Part shown: positions 1-10,789 of the stretch, in pieces | Layout: each line of letters opens with the position of its first letter | Numbering within the stretch: position 1 is the first letter of the stretch | Assembly: GCF_000182925.2 (NCBI RefSeq) | Contig: NC_026506.1 | Location: forward strand, 2,542,001-2,606,000 | Source: Neurospora crassa OR74A | Lineage: Eukaryota > Ascomycota > Sordariomycetes > Sordariales > Sordariaceae | DNA length: 64,000 bases | Direction: 5' to 3' | Translations under genes and position numbers: made by a program | Notes under the pieces: generated by a model | What the model saw: only the letters and a program-made list of their open reading frames with translations | What the model was told of the DNA's origin: nothing | Database searches by the model: none

Positions 1-454
1 TGGAGGATTCATTGGGTGATCAGACGAGGGTGAGGCGGTGGTGGGCGGAGAATGGGTTAAATCTGGGGCTGGGGACGAGTGAGTGGATGAAGGTTAGGTA
101 TTTGTGATGGGAGTGATGGGATGGAATGGGATAGGTAATGCAAGTTGGAGATTGGGGGATAACATAACTCGGACGATCAAGGCGTCATGACACTAATGAC
201 TATTACGGCAAAACTGGGATTTCTATAGATGGCTTTTTTAAAAGGGAATATCACGTGGGTACAAGGGGGAGGAATAAACATATTCTGATATCTGGTAGCT
301 TGGGTGGGAATGCAGTGAAGGAATACAAGCCGTGACAGAAAAGAGGAGGCATTGATTGTTTTGGTTGCATTGAACGTTGGGATTTTTAGTAAAATGAACG
401 TTATAGGAGCTGGACCCAGGGTTCCTTCCATCAAGGAGTGATTGATAGTCGCTT
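1..454. other. Intergenic, no gene seen
   Basis: Upstream of the tRNA gene. The only open frame of note lies on the minus strand (177-434) and has no recognisable domain or splice context. Nothing else stands out apart from G-rich sequence at the very start. Confidence 0.5.
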
Positions 455-542
455 GCCCGGCTAGCTCAATCGGTAGAGCGTGAGACTCTTAAGGAGTTCC
501 TCCGTAATCTCAAGGTTGTGGGTTCGACCCCCACGTCGGGCT
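455..542 (+). tRNA. tRNA-Lys (anticodon CUU) with intron
   Basis: A complete cloverleaf is readable. The acceptor arm 455-461 pairs with 535-541 (one G-T wobble), followed by discriminator T542. The D stem is GCTC/GAGC. The anticodon stem TGAGA (481-485) pairs with TCTCA (508-512). The T stem GTGGG (518-522) pairs with CCCAC (530-534) around a TTCGACC loop. The anticodon CTT is at 488-490, so the tRNA reads AAG lysine codons. A 15-nt intron (about 492-506) sits directly after position 37, the canonical place for nuclear tRNA introns. The intron contains a small GGAG/CTCC hairpin. Internal A and B boxes are those expected for RNA polymerase III. Confidence 0.93.
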
Positions 543-563
543 CAATTCCCGATCGTTCCTTCA

Positions 564-570
564 TTTTTTT
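564..570 (+). terminator. Pol III terminator of tRNA-Lys
   Basis: A run of seven T residues lies 22 nt after the tRNA discriminator base, the usual RNA polymerase III stop signal. Confidence 0.75.
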
Positions 571-943
571 GCATTTTCCGCAACATGGGACTCCGAGCTA
601 CCGTTTTCTCTTGGTGATGCATTTCCCCTTCGTCAATATCCATCTTTTTTCTCTTCTCCCATAGCCTTTTGTCACGACCCTCCAGCTATTTTCCCCACTT
701 TCTTCCGCAGAGTCGAGCTGTTCCTCTCTTTTTGTTTAAATGCATTCATAGCCCTAGTATGGAAGGAATTGATAACCAAACCCCTTTTGACATGTCTCTT
801 TCTGTATGCCACGCAATATCGGTGGATTCTGGGATGCCATCATCGTAAGATTTCTGTGATGATAAGTCTCTTTCACATGCAGCCAGAACAATAGAGCACC
901 GCATGTGAACTCATTACCAGCACACCAGGGAGTAATCTGGGTA
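571..943. other. Intergenic / 3' region of the dynactin gene
   Basis: This stretch lies between the tRNA terminator and the stop codon of the minus-strand dynactin gene. It presumably holds that gene's 3' UTR. No further gene was seen. Confidence 0.5.
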
Positions 944-1705
944 TTATTGGAACTTTCCGGGGTTGCTGGGTATCATTCGTCTAAGAACATCGATTTGGCG
1001 CGCTTGTGCTTTGTTCTTCAATTCCGACACTCCTCTCCTGTCGATTCTCCGTAGGCCGTTCGAGTAAATCACCGTGTAGTCTGGAATAACCTCACCTGCT
1101 GCAACGGTGCTGTTGGCGGTCAGGGTGCAATGCTGTGGCAGTATCGATCCGTCAGTCCAGTCCATTCAAGTCTGATAAAGGCACGACGACACCATGAGCA
1201 CTGGAGCGAGATCACCCCGTGTTGTTCAAGTTGAACTCACCTTCCCAACAACAGCCCCCGCCCCAACCCTCGTCCCAATGCCCACCGTCGTGCCCTCCCC
1301 AATTACCGTCCCGCCGCTCTCAACCTGCGCGCCCACCTCGACTGTCACGTAGTCCCCCAGTGTTACCGCGCCCATCGAGCGGCCCTCCTTATCCGGACTC
1401 CCTTTGTGGTACCTCCCCTGGAGGTCAGCCGCCCCCAAGCAAGCTCGCTCGTGCACGATGCAGCGCCGTCCAACCGTGACGCGACCGCCTAGCGACTCGA
1501 GCCGCGCGCGCGGGTGAATCACGCTTTCGGTGCTGACGATAATGGTGTGCGGGCCGGTGAGCAGGGCGCTGTCGGCGATGGTGCAGGACGAGGAGAATTG
1601 CACGGGGGGCTTTGGGCCGGATTGGGAGACGGCGGGCAGGATGGAGTGCCGTTTGTGGTGCCCGTGGGCGGAGCTGGGGACGGGGGAGGGGGTTGCGGAT
1701 GACAT
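944..1705 (-). CDS. Dynactin subunit 6 (p27)-like
   Basis: Predicted subunit of the pointed-end complex of dynactin, the dynein cofactor for retrograde transport and nuclear migration. Two exons on the minus strand: 1705-1241 and 1132-944, 217 aa. The intron (1240-1133, 108 nt) has a GTGAGT donor, a CTGAC branch site 18 nt before the acceptor, and CACAG. Joining there puts VVGK directly before HCTLTANS without changing frame. The middle of the protein is a left-handed beta-helix of hexapeptide repeats (I/V-G-x-G-x-x-V-like). The C-terminus VIPDYTVIY-x4-LRR closely resembles the VIPENTVIYGADCLRR segment I recall for animal DCTN6. The first 40 residues are Ser/Pro-rich and likely disordered. 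The start was set at the first true ATG (1705). The longer frame upstream begins at TTG. It diverges from nuo51. Confidence 0.82.
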
Positions 1706-2608
1706 TATTGCTGTGTTTCGTTTGTTTGTTTGTTTTGGTGACAAATCACCGTGGTGAGTGATGTGTTGTCACGATGGGTATTTGTGGTTGTCTTGCCAAA
1801 GAGATCTTGTCTCAAAATTTGGCGGTCGGTCCTTTGGTTGATATTGGTCGCTCGATCGGATGGAGATCTAGATAGCGGATGGCCGATGCCCGGGGTGGAA
1901 GCTTTGGAAGCTTGAAAGCTCGGACGCTATCGTCAAAGTTTATGGAGTTGATGGAGATGAAGATGGAGGTCGTAGGGTCCGGTGGGCGGGGATTTGCTAG
2001 TCATGCATGCTTGACGTTTGCAAAGGGCATCCCTGACTCGCGGATGATGGATCTGTTGGGTCTGAGGTCTTTAAATTCTCATAGACCTTTTGTAACCTTC
2101 AACTCTCCCCAACTTTTGGATCTGGACAACACGCGCCGCTGCATAGCGCACCTTGGGACGAAAGAGAAGGGCATCTCGACGCAGGAACAAAGCCCAAGAT
2201 GTAACTTAAGGAGGTGAAGCGGGACGAGCTGGTCCAGCCAGGGCACTCGCAGTTAGGTGGTCACAGCTTCCGACTTGCACCCCTCCGTCTGGCGTCTGCA
2301 GTGCACACTCATCAGAGCACCACGCAAGAAGCTCCCGCCACAGGCCCCAGCGCCACACCTAAGCTTACCACCGTGAACGGCCAATCAGGATGAGGGGAGA
2401 ACCGGTTACGTCCATGAACTTATAATGTAGTGAGGCAAACCAGCCCCATGGGGAACGGAACAGGTGGGAAAGTGGAATAACCTCACCCACCCACTCCTCT
2501 CGAGTCCCCATCCCCGACAACGACACCCCAGAGTCCGCCCCTCCCGCTCCCGGCCTCCATAGGCGTACTCCACACTGCTCTGAGTCTGGAGCAGATACGA
2601 CTTTCATC
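1706..2608. other. Divergent promoter region, dynactin p27 / complex I 51 kDa
   Basis: About 900 bp between two divergently transcribed start codons. The right half is pyrimidine-rich close to the nuo51 ATG, as expected for a 5' leader. Open frames within it lack splice or codon-usage support. Confidence 0.5.
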
Positions 2609-4227
2609 ATGCTTTCACGTACCGCGGCGCCCACCAAGGCGTCGGCCAGGACCCTCTCGCGCGCCGCCGCCGAGCAATGCCGCACCTTTGCGACCGTCCA
2701 AGATGGCTCTGCCAATCCCGTACGCCACTACGGCGGTCTCAAGGACCAGGATCGCATCTTCCAGAACCTCTACGGCCGTTACCCGCCCGACCTGAAGCAT
2801 GCGAAAAAGATGGGCGACTGGCACAAGACCAAGGAGATTCTCCTCAAGGGTCACGACTGGATCATTGGCGAGGTCAAGGCCTCTGGTCTTAGAGGCCGTG
2901 GTGGAGCTGGTTTCCCCTCGGGACTCAAATGGGTGTGTTTGCAAAACGGGCTTCTAGAGAATAAAACTAATAGGCATGCTTACTGACTGTTATCTCTTGC
3001 ATGTCAGTCGTTCATGAACTTCAAGGATTGGGACAAGGACGACAAGCCCCGTTATCTGGTCGTCAATGCCGATGAGGGTGAGCCGGGTACCTGCAAGGAC
3101 CGCGAGATCATGCGCAAGGATCCCCACAAACTTGTCGAAGGCTGCTTGGTCGCCGGCCGTGCCATGAACGCCACCGCTGCCTACATCTACATCCGCGGCG
3201 AGTTCATCCAGGAGGCTGCCATCTTACAGAACGCCATCAACGAGGCTTATGCTGATGGGCTTATCGGAAAGAACGCCTGCGGCTCAGGCTACGATTTCGA
3301 TGTCTACCTCCACCGCGGTGCCGGTGCCTATGTGTGCGGCGAGGAGACCAGCTTGATCGAGTCTCTTGAGGGCAAGCCCGGAAAACCCCGTCTGAAGCCT
3401 CCTTTCCCTGCCGCCGTCGGTCTGTTCGGTTGCCCTTCGACTGTTGCCAACGTCGAGACTGTCGCTGTCGCTCCCACCATCTGCCGCCGCGGTGGCAACT
3501 GGTTTGCCGGCTTCGGCCGTGAGCGCAACCAGGGTACCAAGCTTTTCTGCATCAGCGGCCACGTCAACAACCCCTGCACTGTCGAGGAGGAGATGAGCAT
3601 CCCGATGCGTGAGCTTATTGATAAGCACTGCGGCGGTGTCCGCGGTGGCTGGGACAACCTTTTGGCCGTCATTCCCGGTGGATCCTCAACACCTATCCTG
3701 CCCAAGCACATCTGCGATACCCAGTTGATGGACTTCGATGCGCTCAAGGACAGCCAGTCCGGTCTGGGTACCGCCGCCCTTATCGTCATGGACAAGAGCA
3801 CTGATGTCGTCCGCGCCATTTCCCGACTAAGCCACTTCTACCGCCATGAATCCTGCGGCCAGTGCACACCTTGCCGTGAAGGCAGCAAGTGGACTGAGCA
3901 GATTATGAAGCGTTTCGAGAAGGGTCAGGGCCGCGAGAGGGAGATTGATATGCTCCAGGAGTTGACTAAGCAGGTTGAAGGTCACACTATTTGCGGTAGG
4001 TCTATCTGCTTTGTTCCATGATCATGGTTATATTGATACTGACAATGGTTTGTTCAGCTCTCGGCGAAGCTTTTGCCTGGCCTATTCAAGGCCTCATCCG
4101 CCACTTCCGGCCCGAGCTGGAGGCCCGTATACGGAAGTTTGCCCAGGAGAACGGTGGTGAGGCTCTTGCCGGTGGCTGGCAACGCAATGCCAGACAACAG
4201 GGCAAGCTCGTCTCGCCTGGCATGTAA
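2609..4227 (+). CDS. nuo51: NADH:ubiquinone oxidoreductase 51 kDa subunit (complex I, NuoF/NDUFV1)
   Basis: Flavoprotein subunit of mitochondrial complex I. It oxidises NADH on FMN and passes electrons to cluster N3. Three exons: 2609-2932, 3008-3995 and 4058-4227, 493 aa. Both introns have good signals (GTGTGT...GTCAG, and GTAGGT...TACTGAC...TTCAG). Residues 1 to about 30 form an Arg/Ala/Ser-rich mitochondrial targeting sequence. The GRGGAGFP glycine-rich loop, which binds FMN/NADH, spans about residues 96-103. The N3 ligands are C391, C394 and C397 ([10 protein letters not shown]), and C437 lies just before the second exon junction. Length equals the 493 aa I recall for N. crassa NUO51. The start context is TCATC-ATG-C. 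All key residues are intact. Confidence 0.97.
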
Positions 4228-5647
4228 GCGGTCTAAAGACAACAGTGCTCGATGCATGGTTTTCAAGTGAATAATGAACAACAGGATGGAGGCCGAAGAA
4301 AGTGCGTTCCCAGTACGCATAGAGCCTTCTTTGTTATAAACCCAACATAGAGAAAACCGGCCGCTTTTAGAGCGTGTCTGTATCATACGTCTGTGCACAA
4401 AAGCCATGCCGTAGATGACTCACTCAGCTGGGCTTATGTTATTGTATTTATTTCGGCCTTTACGTCTCGCAAATATGGTGTGCTCTTGATCAGATGGGGC
4501 ATGAAATTTGGATGAGACACAAAGTGGTGAGGCGAGACGTCAGATATTGTTGATGATCCCGTCAGATCACATGTGTTGTTGTTTTGGTGGTGATGATTAC
4601 CTCTATCGTTCCGCTATGGAACCGTTGACAACCCAGGCCAGAACAGATCCAGCGAACATCCCAGCAACCTCCACTTTATGTCCGGGGAGCAGTTCAGGGT
4701 ACTCCCGCGCGCGTGTTTCCACTCGTCCACAACCGAGAACGGCCTTTTTCTGGGGACCCTGATGACCTGTCAATCTTCCCAGGGCTCCATGCCTGCCCAA
4801 TGAACACCTCTCAAGACGCCCAAAACACAGCTTCACAGCCTTCTTCTGCCCCTCGGTTTTTCCTAATTCAGGTTCGTAAGAGGTCGTAAACAGTCACGCC
4901 GGTGGGTTCTGTTTTGGCTGTGCAAATCGACTTTTGATTCACATTACAACAGGCTTTCTCCTGAAGATCATCTCATTCAAAAAGCTCAAATAATCTTTAC
5001 CGCTTTGTGGGAAAAAATCATCTACTCTCAAACACTCACAACCTCACTACCTCCACCATCAGACTACAATATCTTACATTCAACAAACTTCAATACTTTG
5101 TTCGGCCCTCTCGCAAATAGCAAAACACACATACACACACACACCCTCACACCCTCACATCACCAAATGCCCCCAAGCGGCTTCTCTCACCAACGCTCCC
5201 AATCCACCTCCTCTCTCCCACCCTCATCCGCCTCCATCGTCGGCTCCTCCTTCGGCATCCACGCCCGCCACGCATCCACCTCGCTAGCCCGTGGGCCCGG
5301 CACGCACGTCATCCGTCCCACGAGCATCCCCAGTTTCCGGGGTTTTTATTACTATTACTCGCTGTCGCTGAGGACCGGGTCGACTCAGGACGTGGGAGGA
5401 TTGTTGGCTGGTCCGTTGCTGGGTGGTCGGCAACAAGCCGATAAGGACGCAAAGGAGAAGGAGAAGAAGAAGAAGAGGGGTGCACAAGGGCAGGGCAAGG
5501 GAGGAGGAGGAGGAGGACAGGGAGGGGGAGGCGGACCAGGTGGTGGGAAGGGGACTGGGTCTTGAGAGATTGGTGTGTTGAATTTGTGTTTGTGAGTTTG
5601 AAGCACACATACATACACGCACGTCGAGTTTTGAGGTTTGTGAGGGG
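4228..5647. other. Intergenic plus long leader of the PEX11C-like gene
   Basis: The first part is the 3' region of nuo51. From about 4930 the sequence becomes A/C-rich, like a Neurospora 5' leader. It contains an ATG-started 132-codon open frame at 5167-5565, listed separately. Nothing else was recognised. Confidence 0.45.
5167..5565 (+). other. Open frame upstream of the PEX11C-like gene (uORF or alternative 5' exon)
   Basis: ATG at 5167, stop TGA at 5563-5565, 132 codons. The N-terminal half is Ser/Thr/Pro-rich (GFSHQRSQSTSS). The C-terminal part is a Lys/Glu run followed by glycine repeats. It ends 82 nt before the proposed ATG of the PEX11C-like gene. No splice donor that would fuse it in frame to the next gene was found. 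It could be a long uORF, part of a mis-modelled first exon, or chance. The position -3 base of this ATG is C, a weak context, so scanning past it is plausible. Confidence 0.25.
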
Positions 5648-6995
5648 ATGAGTCAAAACATGGACACAACGATGAACGAACGGGGGGCGGCTGCGGCTGC
5701 AGCTGGTGGCAAGAGGGTTGTGGTGATGGTTGAGCGGATAAAGGTGAAAAAGCGAAGCAACTTTGAGACTCTCATCAAATTTGGGACGGATGCCTGTGAG
5801 TTTGATGCACTCCCTTCTTGTTCTCCAGAACGGCGCTGAGGGCACTTAATACCTCTAATCTCTGCTGCACTTCTCCAACCCAACATCCACTGCATATCAC
5901 AGTCCGTTCAGCCTGCCTAACGCCCTCTTCTTCTTTTAGCCGGTCTCGAACGTACTTTCCGCCTCTTCCAGGCCCTCGCCCAATGCATCGCCCACATCCC
6001 CTCCATCCGCTCCATCTTCATGCTCATCCTCTCCTCCCTCCGCCTCTTCATTGCCTCCTTCTTTTTGAGCAGCATATCCAACCTAGTTTCACCCTCCAAA
6101 GAACTATCTTCCCCGTCAGCCAAAGCAGAAGCCCAAATCATCACTACCGCTTTAGGCGTCCGCTCAAAATTAGCACAAGGCCGCCGCTTCTTCAGGCTCT
6201 TCCGCTTCTTGGACAGTTTTCATTCTGCTTCGACCCTCTACTACCAGTACCAGGCACAAACTGATATCGACAAGAGCGGCGAGGTGGGCATGTACTGCAT
6301 GTGGTTGGATATCATGTCCAAGAGCTTTAATGGGATGTACCTCCTCTTCGAGACGCTGGGATTTTGCGCGGCGCTGGGCGTACCGGGGCTGGACCCATGG
6401 GGCCCAGAGGTCAATAGGTTTTTGCATGTGGAGGGTCAAAGATTCTGGTTGTTTGCGCTTGTTTGCGGGGTGATTGGGGGTGTGGTCCGGTTGGTGTATG
6501 AACGCGACCTGGCTGGTGGTGGTGGTAGTAGTAACGGTGGTGGCGGTGGTGGTGGTGCTGCCGCTGCTACTGCTACTACCAGTGATAGAACCTCTGAGAC
6601 GGAAAAGGAGAACGAGATAGGATCCCGAGAGGATGATGAGCATGGTAATCAACTCAAGGAGGAGGAGCGCCAGCGTGCTGCGTTGGAAAAAAGGGCAGAA
6701 GAGGAGCAGAGGATGGTAATTTGGACGGATCGCCGTATGCGGATCAAACGTAGGATCACGGCTGATCTGCTTGATCTTGCTCAGCCGGGTGCTGTTGTGG
6801 GGTGGTTTCCTGACTGGCCGGGCATGATTGGGCTTATGATGGTTGGAAGTACGTGGCTTACTGGCGTAGAGGTGTGGGAGAAGTGTGCGCGGTGAGTAAG
6901 TGGTGGTGGAGTTGGCGGTGGTTCTTGTTCATCAACATCTATACCTTGGATATAGCGACGCTCGTATAAAGCTGTGCGAGAAGGAAAAAGGGTAA
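5648..6995 (+). CDS. PEX11C-like peroxisomal membrane protein
   Basis: Likely member of the PEX11 family, peroxisomal membrane proteins that elongate and divide peroxisomes. Proposed exons are 5648-5795, 5940-6891 and 6956-6995, 379 aa. Intron 1 has a GTGAGT donor, a CCTAAC branch and a TTTTAG acceptor. It joins FGTDAS to GLERTFRLFQALAQ, typical PEX11 helices. RFFRLFRFLDSFHSA and the hydrophobic segment around LFETLGFCAALG also fit the family. A low-complexity Gly/Ala/Ser insert and an acidic-basic linker follow. The C-terminal hydrophobic helix is GMIGLMMVGSTWLTGVEVW. The reading frame meets TGA at 6893, but this TGA lies inside a GTGAGT donor. Splicing to TATAG at 6953-6955 would replace it with 13 other residues. 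The upstream N-terminus and the last exon are the least certain parts. Confidence 0.7.
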
Positions 6996-7245
6996 TATAT
7001 ATATTGTTTATCCGCAAGCTAAGGGGTCATGCTTGTTTCTATCCATGTTTCCAATTTTCGGTTTCATTCATTGCATACTGTCGTCGACGTAGCCAGCAGA
7101 CTACAACATGTAATAGCTTCTGTTCATCATCCGTAAAGCACCCAGCTCGCAACGTTGTACTCTCTTGCCACTGTTGCAACGTTTCAAGATCCAAGACGAT
7201 TCAGTGGAAGAAGTCCCTGTTTACCGTATGTATAGAGGCGTATAA

Positions 7246-8256
7246 TCAAGCGGCGATGGACATCGGAGGATTCACTACCTCGGCCTCGGTCTCAACGGGG
7301 AGTTGAATGTAATAATCCTTTTGCACAGGTCCGTCGCTGTGGTATGCGACTTCGATGGTAGTTCTCCGGCCAAGCGGCTTGATCTGGTCGAGGATGACGG
7401 CAAGAAGCTGGAAGCTTCTGTAGATATAGATAGAAGATATCAGTACTGTACACAAATCATGGGCTTCGCGTTCAGATAGTAGCATACCCGATAACATATC
7501 CAAGGATGAGAGGAGCTTGCCATCTGTTCAAGTAGTACCACCAAGCATCGTCGAAGGCGCACTCTAGTTGATTGCCAGTTTCGTGTTAGTGGTCTATTTC
7601 TGTTGAATGGCCTGTTCCTCGACTCGAAAGACCAATAACCCATGGGGGGACTTACTCGTAAAAACGATCAACGTTATCCCAAGATACAACTCGATAAACA
7701 CCCCAAACAACCTCACAAGAAGGCTTCTCACTCTCCTCGTCTTCTTATCACTATCCATCCACTTCTGCCCCAAGAAGTCCTTACCGCCAAGGACACAAAA
7801 CCAGTCTCCAACCGCGAGTGAGATTCTAGGAATCTTGAAGTTGAGACCATGGACATTGCTGCGCCGGTTCTCCCGCACCAGCTTCAAGACAAAGCACCCA
7901 TTCGTGATCAACATGAAGATCAGCTCAACGAAGATGACCACCACAAAGCGGTTATTGCCAAGTCTTCCGGCGACGGCCCAGGTGATGATGCTGGCGAGGG
8001 TGAGAACGAAGAGGATGAGGCGGGTGATCATCACCAGGGAGGCACTGATTCCGAACCTTTTGGTGACCTTGTTGTTGTTGTCGTTGTCATCGTCGCTATT
8101 GAAATCATCGTCGGCGGCAAGGCAGTCCTCGATTTCGGAAGGGGCAGAGGCGGGAGAAGGTTCGAGGAAGAGGGAGGCGTTGAGACCAGGTCCTCCTTTG
8201 GGCGGGTTGGTGTCTGTTGAGGCGAGGAGGGGGGAGGAGGGAGATGTTGCGCTCAT
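7246..8256 (-). CDS. Fungal multi-pass membrane protein, function unknown
   Basis: Three exons on the minus strand: 8256-7656, 7563-7488 and 7417-7246, 282 aa. Introns of 92 and 70 nt have GTAAGT...CTAG and GTATGC...CTACAG borders, and both joins keep the frame. The N-terminal 65 residues are Ser/Pro-rich and then acidic (DDDFNSDDDNDNN), probably cytosolic. Four hydrophobic segments follow: SLVMITRLILFVLTLASII, FVVVIFVELIFMLITNGCF, LLVRLFGVFIELYLGITLI, and one spanning the second and third exons around LILGYVIG and FQLLAVIL. The start is the ATG at 8256; a TTG three codons upstream is not credible. The product is not recognised and no enzymatic motif is visible. It diverges from the SRP40-like gene. 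Confidence 0.72.
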
Positions 8257-9373
8257 CTTGGTCAAATCAGGCGATGGATATCTGGGAAAGAGAAGTCAAA
8301 GGCGGCAACAAGTGATACTGAGATTGATATTCTCAGTAAAGATTCAGAAAAGTAGCCATCACCAAACGAAGTCGGAATCTCTCATTTATAGATCCCTAAC
8401 TCTACTAGGTGCTGAGCCTCACATATCCCCTCTGAAATGGTTTCATACGGCAGTTTCTGCGGGGCCATCATCGCCGTGACGCGTCCGTTGCCAGCAGTAC
8501 GAAGAAACTGCTTTGCCTTAGCGATGAATGGCCTCCACCCGTTAGCAGTTCCGTGATTAAAGGGCACTGGAGCTCCTTATGCTGTCCGAACATTGAAACG
8601 CTGCAAGCGAAAAGTCCGAATAGGAGAGCAAATAGGAGTCGAGCTTATTCGGCTGCCTGGTGGAATAACTGCCAACACCCTTCGTGGACCAGCGAAGAGT
8701 AAGCCGTCGAGGGGCTTCATGGCGATATGAGCCTGGAGTCGAATGACTTTTCGATTATTGTGGCATCCATCTTTCATTTCTCAATAGGACCATCAAATCC
8801 TGGGAAGGATCCAATATCGACAACTGGATCACGAGTGTTCAAGAAAGGATGGGTTGTGGGCAGATTCACCATCGGCGAACAATAACAGTTTATGCCAATA
8901 AGTGTGACTATGTATGTAAGAACATACACCGACAGTAAGCTTTGACCTTGTCCCGTCGACGAAACGACGCAGCAAGGATACCCCGCCCTGCCACTGTCCG
9001 ACAGCTGCAGCAAGAAACATGAGACGAGGCACCCGAATACAAGATGCCAAGGACAGGCCAAAGGGCGGAGAAGTGAAGCAGAAACCCAAAATGGAAGGCG
9101 GTCTGACCCAATTCAGCCAAGGCCCCGTAAATTTTTGCCAGTCGTCCGTCGCGGGGCCCATTGAATTTCGAATTCCACAGTCGATCCTCGCCCAGCGCGC
9201 CCGCGTCCTTTGTCCAGAACCGATCTTTGTTCGAGTTTCAGAGGATCCTTCTGGTGTTTTTGCATTCAATTCTCATTTCCATGTCCGCCCTGCCTTCCTG
9301 GCTTTTTTCCAACAACACCACCTCCTCGTCGACCGCTCCTTCCTCAGAGCCTTCTACTGAACAAAAACCAAAA
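8257..9373. other. Divergent promoter region, membrane protein / SRP40-like
   Basis: About 1.1 kb between divergent start codons. Open frames at 8829-9269 (-) and 9019-9360 (+) overlap each other antiparallel and show no family. A pyrimidine-rich leader begins near 9180. An in-frame ATG at 9281 would lengthen the next protein by 31 residues. Confidence 0.5.
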
Positions 9374-10789
9374 ATGGCCGGCACCAAGAAGGTCGTTAAG
9401 AAGTCAGGCGACAAGAAGAAGGCTGTCGCCCAGCCTTCCGCCCAGCTCCTCGCCGCCGTTGAGAAATTCCTCACCGAGAACAACTTCGGCGACGCTGCCA
9501 CTGAATTCACCAAGCAAATCACCAAGAACGGCTGGGAGAAGAAGTCCTCCGACGCTTCCCTTGTCTCCATTTTCCAGACCTGGGAGGCCAAGCCCAAGCA
9601 GGCTGGTAGCACCAGCGGCGATGATAGCGACAGCGACGACGAGAGCAGCAGCTCTAGCGAGTCCGAGTCTTCGGACAGCGATAGCGATAGCGACAGCGAA
9701 GATGAGAAGAAGAAAGAAGCCCCCGCCAAGAAGGCCGAGTCCTCAAGCTCTAGCAGCAGCAGCAGCGACTCTTCGAGCGACAGCTCTAGCGACTCCAGCT
9801 CCAGCGAGGATGAAGCTAAGAAGACCAAGGCCGCCGCCCCTGCCACCAACCCTCTGAAGCGCAAGGCCGAGTCCAGCTCTGAGAGCTCTTCCTCGTCGTC
9901 CGATTCTTCCTCCAGCGACTCTTCCAGCTCCGAGGACGAGGCCCCCAAGGCCAAGAAGCAGAAGGTTGCCGAGTCTTCATCCTCCTCTTCTGAGTCTTCA
10001 TCTGACTCCTCCTCCGACTCGTCTTCTTCCTCTGAATCCGAAGACGACAAGAAGAAGCCCGCCGCTAAGGCCGCTTCCCCCAAGAAGGCTGCTGCCGCCA
10101 AGAAGGAGGAGTCTTCTGACTCGTCCTCTTCCGACTCTTCGTCTTCCGACTCTTCTTCCGAGTCTAGCTCGGACTCTTCTTCCTCCGACTCCTCTTCCGA
10201 TTCGGATTCGAGCTCCAGCGATTCTGACTCCTCTTCGGACTCTTCGTCTGATTCCGATTCCAGCTCGGACTCCGACTCTGACTCTGACTCTTCTGAGTCC
10301 GAGGCTGAGAAGAAGGAGGTCAAGAAGGAAGCCAAGAAGGCTACCAAGTCTGATAGCTCCTCCAGCGACAGCTCTTCTAGCGACTCTTCTAGCGACTCTT
10401 CGTCCGACTCTGAGGACGAGAAGAAGACCGACAAGAAGAAGGCCGCCTCCACCAACGGCTCCGACTCCTCCGCCACGCTCAAGGCTTCCACCGAGTCCAC
10501 TCCCGTCCCTACAACCGAGGAAAAGACCAACAACCGGGGCAAGGCCAACGGCCCCCCACCCAAGAAGGAGATCCAGCCCTTCTCTCGCGTGCGCAAGGAC
10601 GTCGTTGTTGACCCGCGTCTCGCTTCCAACGCTTTCGCCGGTCACGAGTGGGGCCAGAAGGCGCACGAGGATTTGATCGTCACCAGAGGCAAGGGCTTCA
10701 CCAAGGAGAAGAACAAGAAGAAGAGGGGCAGCTATCGGGGCGGCCGCATTGACACCTTCGCCGTCGGCGGCATCAAGTTCGATGACTAA
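9374..10789 (+). CDS. SRP40/Nopp140-like nucleolar phosphoprotein
   Basis: Intronless, 471 aa. Predicted nucleolar chaperone-like phosphoprotein involved in snoRNP and pre-ribosome function. Residues about 15-75 form a LisH-like helical start (AQLLAAVEKFLTENNFGDAA). A long centre follows, made of serine/aspartate/glutamate blocks separated by lysine/alanine-rich blocks (KKEAPAKKAESS type), the alternating acidic and basic pattern of Nopp140/Srp40. The C-terminus is the conserved SRP40_C domain: PFSRVRKDVVVDPRLASNAF...HEWGQKAHEDLIVTRGKGFTKEKNKKKRGSYRGG. The ATG at 9374 has the context CAAAA-ATG-G and opens MAGTKKVVKK. An in-frame ATG at 9281 is possible but adds an atypical hydrophobic stretch. 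Serine codons shift from AGC in the first acidic blocks to TCT/TCC later, as expected of expanding codon repeats. Confidence 0.92.
   Translation: MAGTKKVVKKSGDKKKAVAQPSAQLLAAVEKFLTENNFGDAATEFTKQITKNGWEKKSSDASLVSIFQTWEAKPKQAGSTSGDDSDSDDESSSSSESESSDSDSDSDSEDEKKKEAPAKKAESSSSSSSSSDSSSDSSSDSSSSEDEAKKTKAAAPATNPLKRKAESSSESSSSSSDSSSSDSSSSEDEAPKAKKQKVAESSSSSSESSSDSSSDSSSSSESEDDKKKPAAKAASPKKAAAAKKEESSDSSSSDSSSSDSSSESSSDSSSSDSSSDSDSSSSDSDSSSDSSSDSDSSSDSDSDSDSSESEAEKKEVKKEAKKATKSDSSSSDSSSSDSSSDSSSDSEDEKKTDKKKAASTNGSDSSATLKASTESTPVPTTEEKTNNRGKANGPPPKKEIQPFSRVRKDVVVDPRLASNAFAGHEWGQKAHEDLIVTRGKGFTKEKNKKKRGSYRGGRIDTFAVGGIKFDD

Noticed and set aside
9238-10629. 463-aa open frame on the minus strand with Glu/Ser repeats
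   Set aside because: It is the antisense of the Ser/Asp codon repeats of the SRP40-like gene; repeats of TCN/GAN codons keep the opposite strand open automatically.
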